A DNA stretch of 7,855 nt, taken from the NCBI GenBank assembly GCA_013698525.1, contig JACCSM010000520.1, forward strand, positions 1 to 7,855, written 5' to 3'. Below the pieces are notes generated by a model, which was given only the letters and a program-made list of their open reading frames with translations, was not told the origin of the DNA and searched no databases. Position numbers and translations under genes: made by a program. Source of the stretch: Rubrobacteraceae bacterium. GTDB lineage: Bacteria > Actinomycetota > Rubrobacteria > Rubrobacterales > Rubrobacteraceae. This document shows, piece by piece, positions 1 through 6,336 of this stretch. How positions within the stretch are numbered: the stretch's first letter is position 1; each line of letters starts with the position of its first letter.

Positions 1-27
1 ATCTCGCTCGCCCCGGAGGTGTTGTAA
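1..27 (+). CDS. rplN: 50S ribosomal protein L14, C-terminal end only (partial)
   Basis: The first nine codons read ISLAPEVL followed by TAA at 25-27. This is the classic C-terminus of bacterial ribosomal protein L14, and L14 is the gene expected directly upstream of L24 in the spc operon. Only the last eight residues are inside the window; the rest lies upstream. The final Glu-Val codons also carry the Shine-Dalgarno sequence of the next gene. The identification rests on a short but highly characteristic tail plus gene order. Confidence 0.88.
15..20 (+). promoter_or_regulatory. Shine-Dalgarno site of rplX, inside rplN
   Basis: GGAGGT lies 9 bp before the ATG at position 30 and overlaps the last sense codons of rplN. 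It supports this ATG as the rplX start and implies that ribosomes finishing L14 are close to the L24 initiation site. Confidence 0.8.
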
Positions 28-29
28 TT

Positions 30-347
30 ATGGGTCTCAAACTAAAGCGTGGGGACACCGTCGTTGTGATCTCAGGCAAAGAGAAGGGTAAACGCGGAGA
101 GATCGAACGGGTCATCCCGAAAGAGAACAGGGTCGTCGTAGGCGGCGTCAACGTCCGCACGCGCCACGCGAGGCCGAGCCAGCAGAACCAGCAGGGGCTC
201 TACCACTTCGACGCTCCCATAGACGTCTCCAACGTGATGCTCGTCGACCCTAACTCCGGCGAGCCGACGAGGGTGGGCTACCGCTTTACGGACTCGGGTG
301 AGAAGGTCCGGGTCGGAAAGAAGTCAGGGAAGGATATCGATGGCTAG
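30..347 (+). CDS. rplX: 50S ribosomal protein L24
   Basis: L24 is an early-assembly protein of the large ribosomal subunit that binds near the 5' end of 23S rRNA and helps start 50S folding. The 105-residue product has the KOW motif at about residues 6-33 ([20 protein letters not shown]), followed by the family's [11 protein letters not shown] segment and the SNVMLVDP segment near residue 67. The length is normal for bacterial L24. The ATG at 30 sits 2 bp after the rplN stop and has a good GGAGGT site. The gene ends in TAG and overlaps the start of rplE by 8 bp, so the two are probably translationally coupled. Gene order rplN-rplX-rplE is the standard spc arrangement. Confidence 0.97.
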   Translation: MGLKLKRGDTVVVISGKEKGKRGEIERVIPKENRVVVGGVNVRTRHARPSQQNQQGLYHFDAPIDVSNVMLVDPNSGEPTRVGYRFTDSGEKVRVGKKSGKDIDG

Positions 348-882
348 GTTGAGAGATAGGTACGCCGAGGAGGTCGTCCCCGATCTCGAGGAGAGGTTCG
401 GCATCGAGAACCCTATGCGGATGCCCGGTCTGGAGAAGATCGTGGTGAACATGGGCGTCGGAGAGGCCGTGGTAAACAGCCGCGCTCTCGACGGCGCGAT
501 GGAGGACCTCGCCAGGATCACGGGCCAGAAGGCCCAGCTCAGGCGGGCCCGCAAGAGCATCGCAGGGTTCAAGATCAGGGAGGGCATGCCTGTCGGGGCG
601 AGGGTCACGCTGCGCGGCGAGCGCATGTGGGAGTTCCTCGACCGCTTTATCTCGATAGCCCTACCGCGTGTCAGGGACTTCAGGGGCGTTAGCCCCGCCT
701 CCTTCGACGGGCGCGGGAACTACGCGATAGGCCTGAGAGAGCAGGTTATCTTCCCCGAGATCTCCTACGACTCCATAGACAAGACCCGTGGGCTCGACGT
801 GGCGATCGTGACGACGACGGAGAGCGACGATGAGGCGCGGGAGCTCTTGCGGCTCCTCGGGATGCCGTTCAGGCAGAGTTGA
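340..882 (+). CDS. rplE: 50S ribosomal protein L5
   Basis: L5 binds 5S rRNA in the central protuberance of the 50S subunit and contacts S13 across the subunit interface. The 180-residue product shows the family motif [14 protein letters not shown] at 31-44, the [21 protein letters not shown] block at about 62-82, and the [19 protein letters not shown] region at 114-132. A longer in-frame reading from 298 exists, but those 14 codons lie inside rplX, do not match the family, and lack a better ribosome site. The ATG at 340 has GGGAAGGA at 327-334, 5 bp before it, and gives the usual MARL-type N-terminus. The gene overlaps rplX by 8 bp. In E. coli this junction region is where S8 represses the operon; I cannot identify an equivalent structure here. 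Confidence 0.97.
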   Translation: MARLRDRYAEEVVPDLEERFGIENPMRMPGLEKIVVNMGVGEAVVNSRALDGAMEDLARITGQKAQLRRARKSIAGFKIREGMPVGARVTLRGERMWEFLDRFISIALPRVRDFRGVSPASFDGRGNYAIGLREQVIFPEISYDSIDKTRGLDVAIVTTTESDDEARELLRLLGMPFRQS

Positions 883-892
883 GAGGTAGGAA

Positions 893-1078
893 ATGACGAG
901 AAAGGCTTTGCTGGTAAAGCAGCAGAAAAAGCAGAAGTACGCGGTCAGGGAGTACAACCGTTGCCAGAGGTGCGGCCGGGCGCAGGGCTACTACAGGAAG
1001 TTCGGGCTGTGCCGGATCTGCCTCAGGGAGCTGGCGCACGAGGGGAAGATCCCTGGCGTAACGAAAGCGAGTTGGTAG
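893..1078 (+). CDS. rpsN: 30S ribosomal protein S14, zinc-binding (type Z) form
   Basis: S14 sits in the head of the small subunit and is needed for late 30S assembly. The 61-residue length and the cysteine pairs C24-x2-C27 and C40-x2-C43 identify the short zinc-ribbon form (sometimes called rpsZ or S14 type Z), not the roughly 100-residue form without zinc. The C-terminus [11 protein letters not shown] is typical of the short form. The ATG at 893 follows rplE by 10 bp, with AGAGGT at 882-887 as its ribosome site overlapping the rplE stop. Many actinobacteria also carry a zinc-independent S14 paralogue elsewhere in the genome under zinc control; the window cannot show whether this organism does. 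Confidence 0.97.
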   Translation: MTRKALLVKQQKKQKYAVREYNRCQRCGRAQGYYRKFGLCRICLRELAHEGKIPGVTKASW

Positions 1079-1084
1079 AAAATC

Positions 1085-1483
1085 ATGTCGGTTAACGATC
1101 CTATAGCGGATTTCCTGACGCGCATCCGCAACGCGCACATGGCGAAGCAGGAGACGGTCGAGATACCGCACTCGAAGATGAAAGCGGAGATCGCCAGGAT
1201 TCTCCGGGAGGAAGGCTACGTTCAGGACGTCTCCGAGCGCGGGAGCGGGGTCGAGAGGAGGCTCGTCATAGCCCTGAAGTACGCCCCCGACGGTAGCCGC
1301 GGCATCGCTGGCCTCAGGCGAATGAGCCGCCCAGGACGACGGGTCTACCGCAACCAGACGAGCATCCCCCGCGTGCTCGACGGGCTCGGGGTGGCGATAC
1401 TCTCGACCTCCCAGGGGATCCTGACAGACCACCAGGCCAGGCGCAGGGGCGTCGGCGGCGAAGTCCTGTGCTTCGTCTACTAG
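1085..1483 (+). CDS. rpsH: 30S ribosomal protein S8
   Basis: S8 is a primary 16S rRNA-binding protein of the small subunit and, in E. coli, the translational repressor of this operon. The 132-residue product starts MSVNDPIADFLTRIRNA, which is diagnostic of the family, and carries the C-terminal signature STSQGILTDHQARR at 107-120 and GVGGEVLCFVY at the end. The length is standard. It begins only 6 bp after the rpsN stop. There is no convincing Shine-Dalgarno sequence in front of it, only GGTAG overlapping the rpsN stop, so translation probably depends on coupling with rpsN. The stop is TAG at 1481-1483. Confidence 0.97.
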   Translation: MSVNDPIADFLTRIRNAHMAKQETVEIPHSKMKAEIARILREEGYVQDVSERGSGVERRLVIALKYAPDGSRGIAGLRRMSRPGRRVYRNQTSIPRVLDGLGVAILSTSQGILTDHQARRRGVGGEVLCFVY

Positions 1484-1489
1484 GGAGGT
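1483..1489 (+). promoter_or_regulatory. Shine-Dalgarno site deciding the GTG start of rplF
   Basis: GGGAGGT begins at the last base of the rpsH stop codon and ends 8 bp before GTG 1498. A nearer GTG at 1491 is in another frame, so this site fixes the rplF start at the second GTG. Confidence 0.75.
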
Positions 1490-1497
1490 AGTGAACA

Positions 1498-2031
1498 GTG
1501 TCGAGAATCGGGAAGGCGCCTGTCGAGGTCCCCGGCGCGGTCAGCGTCGAGCTCTCGGACCGCAGCGTAAAGGTGAACGGCCCGAAGGGCGAGCTCACGG
1601 TGCCAGTGGGCCGCGGGGTCGAGGTAAGGCAGGAGGACGGCAACGTAATAGTCGAGCGGGCCACGGACACGCCCGAGCATCGGGCGATGCACGGACTTAC
1701 GCGATCCCTGATCCACAACGCCGTAACGGGCGTGACGGAAGGGTTTACGAAGACGCTGAACATCGCCGGCGTCGGCTACAGGGCCGCCCTGCAGGGGAGC
1801 GACATCAATCTGCAGGTCGGCTACTCACATCCCGTCTCGATCTCACCCCGCGAGGGGATAGAGTTCGAGGTCCCGAACGCCACGACGATTATCGTGCGCG
1901 GGATAGACAAGCAGAGGGTAGGCCAGACGGCAGCGGAGATCCGGATGGTCCGTCCGCCCGAGCCTTACAAGGGCAAGGGCATCCGCTACAGCGACGAGCA
2001 GATCCGGCGTAAGGTCGGCAAGGCCGGATAG
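1498..2031 (+). CDS. rplF: 50S ribosomal protein L6
   Basis: L6 binds the sarcin-ricin region of 23S rRNA near the factor-binding site of the large subunit. The 177-residue product begins [15 protein letters not shown], has the [11 protein letters not shown] strand at 28-37, the [15 protein letters not shown] segment linking the two L6 repeats at 82-96, and the signature [13 protein letters not shown] at 152-164. Length and both alpha-beta repeats are normal. Translation starts at GTG, supported by the GGGAGGT site and by the exact family N-terminus. The gene lies 14 bp after rpsH and 11 bp before rplR, and ends in TAG. A 173-codon reading in another frame across the same DNA has no family motif and is a shadow. 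Confidence 0.97.
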   Translation: MSRIGKAPVEVPGAVSVELSDRSVKVNGPKGELTVPVGRGVEVRQEDGNVIVERATDTPEHRAMHGLTRSLIHNAVTGVTEGFTKTLNIAGVGYRAALQGSDINLQVGYSHPVSISPREGIEFEVPNATTIIVRGIDKQRVGQTAAEIRMVRPPEPYKGKGIRYSDEQIRRKVGKAG

Positions 2032-2033
2032 TA

Positions 2034-2038
2034 GGAGG
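2034..2038 (+). promoter_or_regulatory. Shine-Dalgarno site of rplR
   Basis: GGAGG lies 4 bp before the ATG at 2043, directly after the rplF TAG stop. It supports the rplR start. Confidence 0.7.
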
Positions 2039-2042
2039 ATCT

Positions 2043-2393
2043 ATGGCTGTTCTAGAAAAGCGGATGCACAGGGAGAAGCGGCGCAAGCGCGTCAGGCGCA
2101 AGTTGGCTGGCACGGCCGCCAGGCCGCGCCTCTCCGTGTACCGCTCCAACGTGCACATCTACGCCCAGCTCATCGACGACGACGCGGGAGAGACGCTCGC
2201 GGCTGCAGACTCCCGCCAGGTGGGAGAGGCCGAGAACCGCAAGGACGCAGCCCGCAAGGTCGGAGCCTTGATCGCGAATGAGGCCTCCGAGGCCGGGATA
2301 GAGGCGGTCGTCTTCGACAGGGGCGGAAACAAGTACCACGGACGCATAGCGGCGCTCGCCGAGGGCGCCCGCGAGGGCGGACTGAGGCTCTAA
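2043..2393 (+). CDS. rplR: 50S ribosomal protein L18
   Basis: L18 binds 5S rRNA together with L5 and attaches it to the central protuberance of the 50S subunit. The 116-residue product has the basic N-terminal tail (residues 7-20, dense in Arg and Lys), the core motif [20 protein letters not shown] at 27-46, and the C-terminal [19 protein letters not shown] at about 89-107. Length is normal. The ATG at 2043 has GGAGG at 2034-2038. It lies between rplF and rpsE as in the standard spc operon, and ends in TAA, one of four TAA stops in the window. Confidence 0.97.
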   Translation: MAVLEKRMHREKRRKRVRRKLAGTAARPRLSVYRSNVHIYAQLIDDDAGETLAAADSRQVGEAENRKDAARKVGALIANEASEAGIEAVVFDRGGNKYHGRIAALAEGAREGGLRL

Positions 2394-2398
2394 CTTTT

Positions 2399-2404
2399 AG
2401 GAGG
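2399..2404 (+). promoter_or_regulatory. Shine-Dalgarno site deciding the TTG start of rpsE
   Basis: A complete AGGAGG ends 7 bp before TTG 2412. No in-frame ATG or GTG lies between this site and the conserved S5 core, so it is the main evidence for the TTG start. Confidence 0.8.
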
Positions 2405-2411
2405 AAGTATC

Positions 2412-2945
2412 TTGGGACGATCAAGAAGCGATAACAGACAGGGCGGAGGGCGCGGCGGCCGTCAGCGCGACGGGGCCTCGGATCTCCAGGACAGGGTCGT
2501 CGAGATCCGGCGAGTCGCCAAGGTCGTCAAGGGTGGCCGGCGCTTCAACTTCTCGGCCCTCGTGGTCGTGGGCGACGGCAAGGGCAGGGTCGGCGCGGGA
2601 CTCGGGAAGGCAAATACCGTCCCCGCCGCCATCCAGAAGGGCCAGGACAGGGCCAAGCGCAACATGTTCGACGTACCGATGCGCAACACCACTATCCCTC
2701 ACGGGGTCACCGGCAAGTTCGAGAGCTCTCTGGTGCTCCTCAAGCCGGCCTCCGAGGGTACTGGTGTGATCGCGGGCGGCGGAGTCAGGGCCGTCTTGGA
2801 GCTCGCCGGCATCAAGGACGTGCTCACCAAGGCCCTCGGCTCGACGACCTCGGTGAACCTCGTACAGGCCACTGTCGAGGGGCTTCAGAGGCTGCGCAGC
2901 AAGGCCGACATCGAGCAGACGCGAGGGGTGAAGATCACACAATGA
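2412..2945 (+). CDS. rpsE: 30S ribosomal protein S5
   Basis: S5 sits at the mRNA entry side of the small subunit and affects decoding fidelity and mRNA unwinding. The 177-residue product has a low-complexity Gly/Arg-rich N-terminal extension (residues 1-20), then the S5 dsRNA-binding-like domain from about 25 with [24 protein letters not shown] at 38-61 and VPAAIQKG at 70-77. The C-terminal domain includes IPHGVTGKF at 95-103 and [22 protein letters not shown] at about 115-136. Translation starts at TTG, chosen from the perfect AGGAGG at 7 bp spacing. The gene ends in TGA, which overlaps the ATG of rpmD as ATGA. A nearly full-length antisense reading frame exists but is a coding shadow. Confidence 0.96.
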   Translation: MGRSRSDNRQGGGRGGRQRDGASDLQDRVVEIRRVAKVVKGGRRFNFSALVVVGDGKGRVGAGLGKANTVPAAIQKGQDRAKRNMFDVPMRNTTIPHGVTGKFESSLVLLKPASEGTGVIAGGGVRAVLELAGIKDVLTKALGSTTSVNLVQATVEGLQRLRSKADIEQTRGVKITQ

Positions 2946-3124
2946 GCCCCCTCAAGGTCACGCAGGTAAGGAGCGTCGTAGGCTCCAAGCAGGGTCATAA
3001 GCGTACGGTGCGCGCCCTTGGTCTCAAGCGCATAAGGGACTCGAGGGTACATGAGGACACGCCCCAGATCAGGGGCATGGTCCACAAGGTGCAGCACCTC
3101 GTCGAGGCCGAGGAGGTGGATTAG
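2942..3124 (+). CDS. rpmD: 50S ribosomal protein L30
   Basis: L30 is a small large-subunit protein. The 60-residue product has the family pattern [25 protein letters not shown] at residues 4-28 followed by the conserved [15 protein letters not shown] helix at 40-54. Length matches bacterial L30. The ATG overlaps the rpsE TGA stop in an ATGA arrangement, which suggests translation by terminating and restarting ribosomes; no strong separate ribosome site is seen. The last Glu-Glu-Val codons contain the AGGAGGTG site used by rplO. Stop codon TAG. Confidence 0.95.
   Translation: MSPLKVTQVRSVVGSKQGHKRTVRALGLKRIRDSRVHEDTPQIRGMVHKVQHLVEAEEVD
3111..3118 (+). promoter_or_regulatory. Shine-Dalgarno site deciding the GTG start of rplO, inside rpmD
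   Basis: AGGAGGTG is a near-perfect anti-Shine-Dalgarno match placed in the C-terminal codons of rpmD, 8 bp before GTG 3127. It supports the GTG start and couples the two genes. Confidence 0.82.
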
Positions 3125-3126
3125 CG

Positions 3127-3588
3127 GTGAGGCTGAACGAACTAAAGGGTGCCCCAGGCTCGAAGAAGGCTCGCAAGCGCGTAGGGCGCGGCACGGGCTC
3201 TGGACGCGGCAAGACTTCAGGACGTGGCCACAAGGGCGCTGGTGCCCGCTCCGGCGTCTCCGCGTTCGCAGGCTACGAGGGCGGGCAGATGCCGCTGCAG
3301 CGGCGGCTGCCGCGCTTGAAGGGCGAGGCCAGGGGCCGCCACACGGTTGCCCGCCCGACCGTCTACGCGCCCGTGAACCTCGGCGAACTCGAGGGCGTCC
3401 CCGGTGATACGATAGGTCCTGACGAGCTGCGGGCTGCCGGGCTCGTCAGGAAGAAGGCCGAGCTCATCAAGATCCTCGGCGACGGGGACGCAGGGCGCGC
3501 CGTTGCGGTAAAGGCGCACGCGTTCTCCAAGTCAGCGAGGGAGAAGATAGAGGCTGGCGGCGGAAGCGTCGAGGTACTGGAGCGGTAG
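3127..3588 (+). CDS. rplO: 50S ribosomal protein L15
   Basis: L15 is a late-assembly large-subunit protein with a long basic extension that threads into 23S rRNA. The 153-residue product starts MRLNELKGAPGSKKARKRVG and has the Gly/Arg-rich segment RGTGSGRGKTSGRGHKGAGA at 21-40, the GGQMPLQRRLPRLKG block at 52-66, and the C-terminal signature ELIKILGDGD at 112-121 with VKAHAFSKSAREKIEAGGG at 128-146. All are typical, as is the length. It starts at GTG 2 bp after the rpmD TAG, with AGGAGGTG upstream. A perfect 14-bp palindrome at 3291-3304 lies in the conserved MPLQRR codons and is probably chance. The gene is followed 2 bp later by secY. Confidence 0.97.
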   Translation: MRLNELKGAPGSKKARKRVGRGTGSGRGKTSGRGHKGAGARSGVSAFAGYEGGQMPLQRRLPRLKGEARGRHTVARPTVYAPVNLGELEGVPGDTIGPDELRAAGLVRKKAELIKILGDGDAGRAVAVKAHAFSKSAREKIEAGGGSVEVLER

Positions 3589-3590
3589 AG

Positions 3591-4871
3591 ATGTTGGGAT
3601 CCTTAGCCAACGCCTGGAAAATCCCGGAGCTACAAAGAAAGCTCCTGTTCACGTTCGCCATGTTGGCGGCGTACCGTCTCGGGGCCTACATACCCCTGCC
3701 CGGGGTCGATCCAAGCGTCCTCGGTGGCGGTCTTCAGAGCAACAACCCCATAACGGGACTGTTCGGGACCTTCACGGGCGGAGCCTTCAACAACTTCGCG
3801 GTTTTCTCGCTGGGGATCATGCCGTACATAACGGCGGCGATCGTGATGCAGCTTATGACGGTCGCCATCCCGCGTCTTCAGGAACTCGCCAAAGAAGGTG
3901 AGACGGGGCAGCAGAAGATCACGCAGTACACCCGCTACTTCACGCTCGCGCTCGCGCTCATCCAGTCCGTCGCGATGGTCCTGTTCTTCCGTTCGGCGCA
4001 GGGCGGCGGGGCGCTCGCGGGGACGACCCCGATCCAGATTCTCGTCGCCATCGTTACCCTTACAGCCGGCGTGATGCTCACGATGTGGTTCGGCGAGCTC
4101 ATAAGCCAGAGGGGCCTCGGCAACGGCATCTCGCTCATCATAACGGCCTCGATCCTCTCGCAGGCGCCGGTGGCCATCACGGCGCTCAGGGAGAACGGTG
4201 ATGTGCTCACGGTGGTTATCCTTGGGCTTCTGGCCGTCATAATCGTCGCCGCCATCGTGTTCGTCAACGAAGGCCAGCGCAGGATCCCGATCACCTACGC
4301 CAAGCGGCAGGTCGGGCGCAGGATGAGCCAGGGCGGGACTACTTACCTGCCACTTAAGGTCAACATGGCTGGCGTCATCCCGATCATCTTCGCCTCCTCC
4401 TTGCTGCTCTTCCCCGTCGTACTCGCGCAACTGGCCTCCAGCGGGGACCCGAACTCTATACTCGCCCGGCTCTCGTCCTTCTTCAACGCGGGGGGCGCGC
4501 CTTACCTGATCCTCTACGCTATGCTCATCATCATGTTTACTTACTTCTACACGGCGGTGCAGTTCAACCCCGTCGAGCACGCCGACAACCTCAAGAAGAG
4601 CGGCGGCTACGTCCCCGGCTACAGGCCGGGCCAGCCGACGGCCATCTACCTGAACAACGTGCTGACCAGGATCACGCTCTTCGGCGCCCTGTTTCTGGCC
4701 GTCGTCGCCGTTCTGCCCTACCTGATCTCGGGCACCCTGAACCTCGGGAACTCGATCTTCCTCGGCGGCACCTCGATGCTTATCGTGGTCGGCGTCTCGC
4801 TCGACACGGTGCGCCAGCTCGAGAGCCAGCTGATGATGCGTAACTACGAAGGGTTCCTGAAGAAGCGATGA
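3591..4871 (+). CDS. secY: Preprotein translocase channel subunit SecY
   Basis: SecY forms the protein-conducting channel of the Sec translocon in the cytoplasmic membrane, working with SecE, SecG, SecA and ribosomes. The 426-residue product is slightly shorter than the usual 430-440 and shows the expected ten membrane segments, roughly at 16-36, 71-90, 115-133, 149-168, 179-195, 206-225, 258-282, 303-322, 358-378 and 386-404. The plug region NPITGLFGTFTGGAFNN lies at 52-68, followed by GIMPYITAAIVMQLM. The cytosolic loop ITYAKRQVGRR (234-244) leads to PLKVNMAGVIP, and the loop motif VPGYRPG carries Arg345, equivalent to E. coli Arg357, which is important for SecA-driven transport. The start ATG is 2 bp after rplO with GGAG at 3579-3582. 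The stop TGA overlaps the adk start. Confidence 0.98.
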   Translation: MLGSLANAWKIPELQRKLLFTFAMLAAYRLGAYIPLPGVDPSVLGGGLQSNNPITGLFGTFTGGAFNNFAVFSLGIMPYITAAIVMQLMTVAIPRLQELAKEGETGQQKITQYTRYFTLALALIQSVAMVLFFRSAQGGGALAGTTPIQILVAIVTLTAGVMLTMWFGELISQRGLGNGISLIITASILSQAPVAITALRENGDVLTVVILGLLAVIIVAAIVFVNEGQRRIPITYAKRQVGRRMSQGGTTYLPLKVNMAGVIPIIFASSLLLFPVVLAQLASSGDPNSILARLSSFFNAGGAPYLILYAMLIIMFTYFYTAVQFNPVEHADNLKKSGGYVPGYRPGQPTAIYLNNVLTRITLFGALFLAVVAVLPYLISGTLNLGNSIFLGGTSMLIVVGVSLDTVRQLESQLMMRNYEGFLKKR

Positions 4872-5500
4872 GGGTTATCCTGCTTGGGCCCCAGGGAGCG
4901 GGCAAGGGAACGCAGGCGCAGCGCCTCGCAGATAGGGTCGGCGCCACGCACATCTCAACGGGAGACATAGTGCGGGCCGAGATAAAGTCGGGCTCGGAGC
5001 TCGGCAAGAAGGTGCAGGACTACAACGACAGGGGCGAGCTGGTGCCAGACGAGGTCATCGTCGAGATGGCCAAGTCTTACCTGGACGATGCAGACTCCTG
5101 GCTACTCGACGGCTTCCCCCGCAACGAGGCCCAGGCTGAAGCCCTGGAGGAGGCGCTGGACGAGATCGGAGAAAAGCTCGACGCGGTCGTCGCCCTCGAA
5201 GCGCCCGACGATGCGCTCGTGGAGCGGCTCTCGGGAAGGCGCCAGAGCCAGGCTACGGGCAAGATCTACCACGTCGAGTACGACCCGCCGCCCGAGGACG
5301 ACGAGGGCCCTTTTATCCAGCGCAAGGACGACGCCGAGGACGCGATCAGGCGCAGGCTCGAGATCTACCACGACCAGACCGAGCCTTTAAAGGACTACTA
5401 CGCCGACCGCGGCCTCCTGATCACGGTCGACGCCGAGCAGGAGATCCCGAAGGTCACCGAGGACATCCTAGGGACCGTCGGGCGAGAGGACGACGCTTGA
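4868..5500 (+). CDS. adk: Adenylate kinase with a short, cysteine-free LID
   Basis: Adenylate kinase interconverts ATP plus AMP with two ADP in the cytoplasm and balances the adenylate pool. The 210-residue product has the P-loop GPQGAGKGT at 7-15 (Lys13), the AMP site STGDIVR at 30-36 (Arg36), DGFPRNEAQ at 81-89 (Arg85, Gln89), and the LID arginines Arg124, Arg152 and Arg163, so it should be active. The LID (about 123-155) keeps YHVEYDPP but lacks the four zinc cysteines. It also lacks the E. coli-type polar set: His126 and Ser129 are replaced by Ser and Thr, and the Asp146/Thr149 region is deleted. It is about 5 residues shorter than the E. coli LID. Many actinobacteria, such as Mycobacterium, have shorter enzymes, so this long-type enzyme is distinctive. 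The start ATG overlaps the secY stop; no strong ribosome site is seen, so coupling is likely. Confidence 0.97.
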   Translation: MRVILLGPQGAGKGTQAQRLADRVGATHISTGDIVRAEIKSGSELGKKVQDYNDRGELVPDEVIVEMAKSYLDDADSWLLDGFPRNEAQAEALEEALDEIGEKLDAVVALEAPDDALVERLSGRRQSQATGKIYHVEYDPPPEDDEGPFIQRKDDAEDAIRRRLEIYHDQTEPLKDYYADRGLLITVDAEQEIPKVTEDILGTVGREDDA

Positions 5501-6261
5501 TCGTCCGCAAGAGCAAGACGGAGCTCGAGGCGATGGCCGAGGGTGGGCGGATAACCGCAGCCTGCCTGAAGCTGCTCGAGGAGAACGTCAGGCCGGGCGT
5601 GACGACGCGGGAACTCGACCGCCTCGCCGAGGAGTTCATCTACGACCGCGGAGGCAAGCCCGAGTTCAAGGGGTATCAGGGGTTCCCGGCCTCGATCTGC
5701 GCGTCCCCAAACGCCATGATAGTGCACGGCATCCCTGGCTCCTACCGCCTGAAGACCGGCGACATAATCTCTCTCGACGTCGGCGTCCGCTACGAGGGCT
5801 TCGTAACCGACTCGGCGACCACCGTCCCTGTCGGGCATGTGCCCGATGAGGTCGTCAGGTTGCTCGGGACCACGAGAGAGTGTCTCGCAGCGGCGACGGA
5901 TCAGATGCGGGCTGGCAAAAGACTTGGTGACGTCGGCCACGCGATACAATCCCTCGCCGAGTCGCGCGGTTACGGGGTCGTAAGGGACCTGGTCTCCCAC
6001 GGGGTCGGGCGTCAGATGCATGAGGACCCCCAGATCCCGAACTACGGCTCTCCGGGTACGGGTCCGCGCCTGCTCCCCGGGATGACCTTCGCCATAGAGC
6101 CCATGATCACGCTCGGCGACTACGATATCCGCCTTAGCGAGTGGGACGGGTGGTCCATCTACACGGCCGACGGCTCCCTCTCGGCACACTTCGAGAATAC
6201 CATAGCCGTTACCGAGAACGGCCCCCTGGTGTTGACGGAAAACGGGGGCTCGGGCGGATAG
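5497..6261 (+). CDS. map: Methionine aminopeptidase, type I
   Basis: This metal-dependent enzyme removes the initiator methionine from nascent proteins after deformylation. The 254-residue product has all five metal ligands of the family: Asp94 and Asp105 (SLDVGVRYEGFVTD), His168 (SHGVGRQMHEDP), Glu201 (FAIEPM) and Glu233 (HFENT). His77 (VHGIP) and His175, which contact substrate in E. coli, are also present. There is no N-terminal zinc-finger extension, so this is the simple bacterial form. Translation probably starts at TTG 5497, which overlaps the adk stop as TTGA; AGAGGA at 5485-5490 lies 6 bp upstream. The alternative Met13 would remove the conserved first helix. The gene ends in TAG and is followed by the only sizeable intergenic gap in the window. 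Confidence 0.96.
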   Translation: MIVRKSKTELEAMAEGGRITAACLKLLEENVRPGVTTRELDRLAEEFIYDRGGKPEFKGYQGFPASICASPNAMIVHGIPGSYRLKTGDIISLDVGVRYEGFVTDSATTVPVGHVPDEVVRLLGTTRECLAAATDQMRAGKRLGDVGHAIQSLAESRGYGVVRDLVSHGVGRQMHEDPQIPNYGSPGTGPRLLPGMTFAIEPMITLGDYDIRLSEWDGWSIYTADGSLSAHFENTIAVTENGPLVLTENGGSGG

Positions 6262-6279
6262 CGAGCGTCCACTTAGGCG

Positions 6280-6288
6280 TGGTAAGAT
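6280..6288 (+). promoter_or_regulatory. Candidate extended -10 promoter for infA and the alpha-operon genes
   Basis: TGGTAAGAT matches the extended -10 pattern TGnTAnnaT and sits in a conspicuously AT-rich island in the 75-bp gap between map and infA (6262-6336). A start around 6294-6296 would leave a leader of about 40 bp before infA. The -35 position (about 6259-6265) matches TTGACA poorly, and a TTGACG at 6232-6237 is too far upstream to pair with this -10. Seen in the sequence: the motif and base composition. Inferred: that it is used. Read-through from upstream would also express infA. Confidence 0.35.
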
Positions 6289-6326
6289 ATTTGTTTGGCT
6301 TCAGCCATCTTGTAACTACTCGAGAA

Positions 6327-6334
6327 GAGGAGGT
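6327..6334 (+). promoter_or_regulatory. Shine-Dalgarno site of infA with short spacing
   Basis: GAGGAGGT is a strong match, but only 3 bp separate GGAGG from the TTG start at 6337, shorter than the usual 5-9. The weaker AAGAGG at 6325-6330 would have a normal 6-bp spacing. The canonical IF1 N-terminus still points to this TTG. Confidence 0.65.
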
Positions 6335-6336
6335 CC

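Noticed and set aside
298..339. Longer rplE start at 298
   Set aside because: The extra 14 codons lie inside rplX and do not match L5. ATG 340 has a good ribosome site and the family N-terminus.
300..345. S8-binding repressor structure at the rplX-rplE junction, as in E. coli
   Set aside because: The genes overlap here and I could not find a convincing helix like the E. coli site by eye. Covariation analysis in relatives would be needed.
1491..2012. Second + strand frame of 173 codons overlapping rplF, starting at GTG 1491
   Set aside because: It is Arg/Gly-rich without motifs, while the other frame is unmistakably L6.
2440..2475. Gly/Arg-rich low-complexity start of rpsE as a possible insertion or repeat
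   Set aside because: Variable low-complexity N-terminal extensions are common in actinobacterial S5, and no true repeat unit is seen.
2421..2942. Antisense reading frame spanning almost all of rpsE
   Set aside because: It ends with the boundaries of rpsE codon bias and has no family features.
3291..3304. Perfect 14-bp palindrome in rplO
   Set aside because: It is encoded by the conserved MPLQRR residues with the local GC-rich codon choice, and has no flanking structure. Likely chance.
3630..4580. Long antisense reading frame of 316 codons opposite secY
   Set aside because: Its product is a charged, low-complexity string with no recognisable motif, and it mirrors the codon bias of secY. Long antisense frames are expected in GC-rich genes.
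5398..6189. Antisense reading frame of 263 codons opposite map
   Set aside because: No motif and no ribosome site recognised; map on the + strand has all catalytic ligands, so this is a shadow.
6232..6261. TTGACG as a -35 box with a -10 near the end of map
   Set aside because: At 17-18 bp spacing the -10 would be CGGATA or GGATAG, a poor match. The motif lies in map codons.
6269..6290. Terminator after map: CCAC-TTAGGC-GTGG followed by T-rich DNA
   Set aside because: The stem is only 4 bp and the following stretch is not a clean T run, so termination is not supported.
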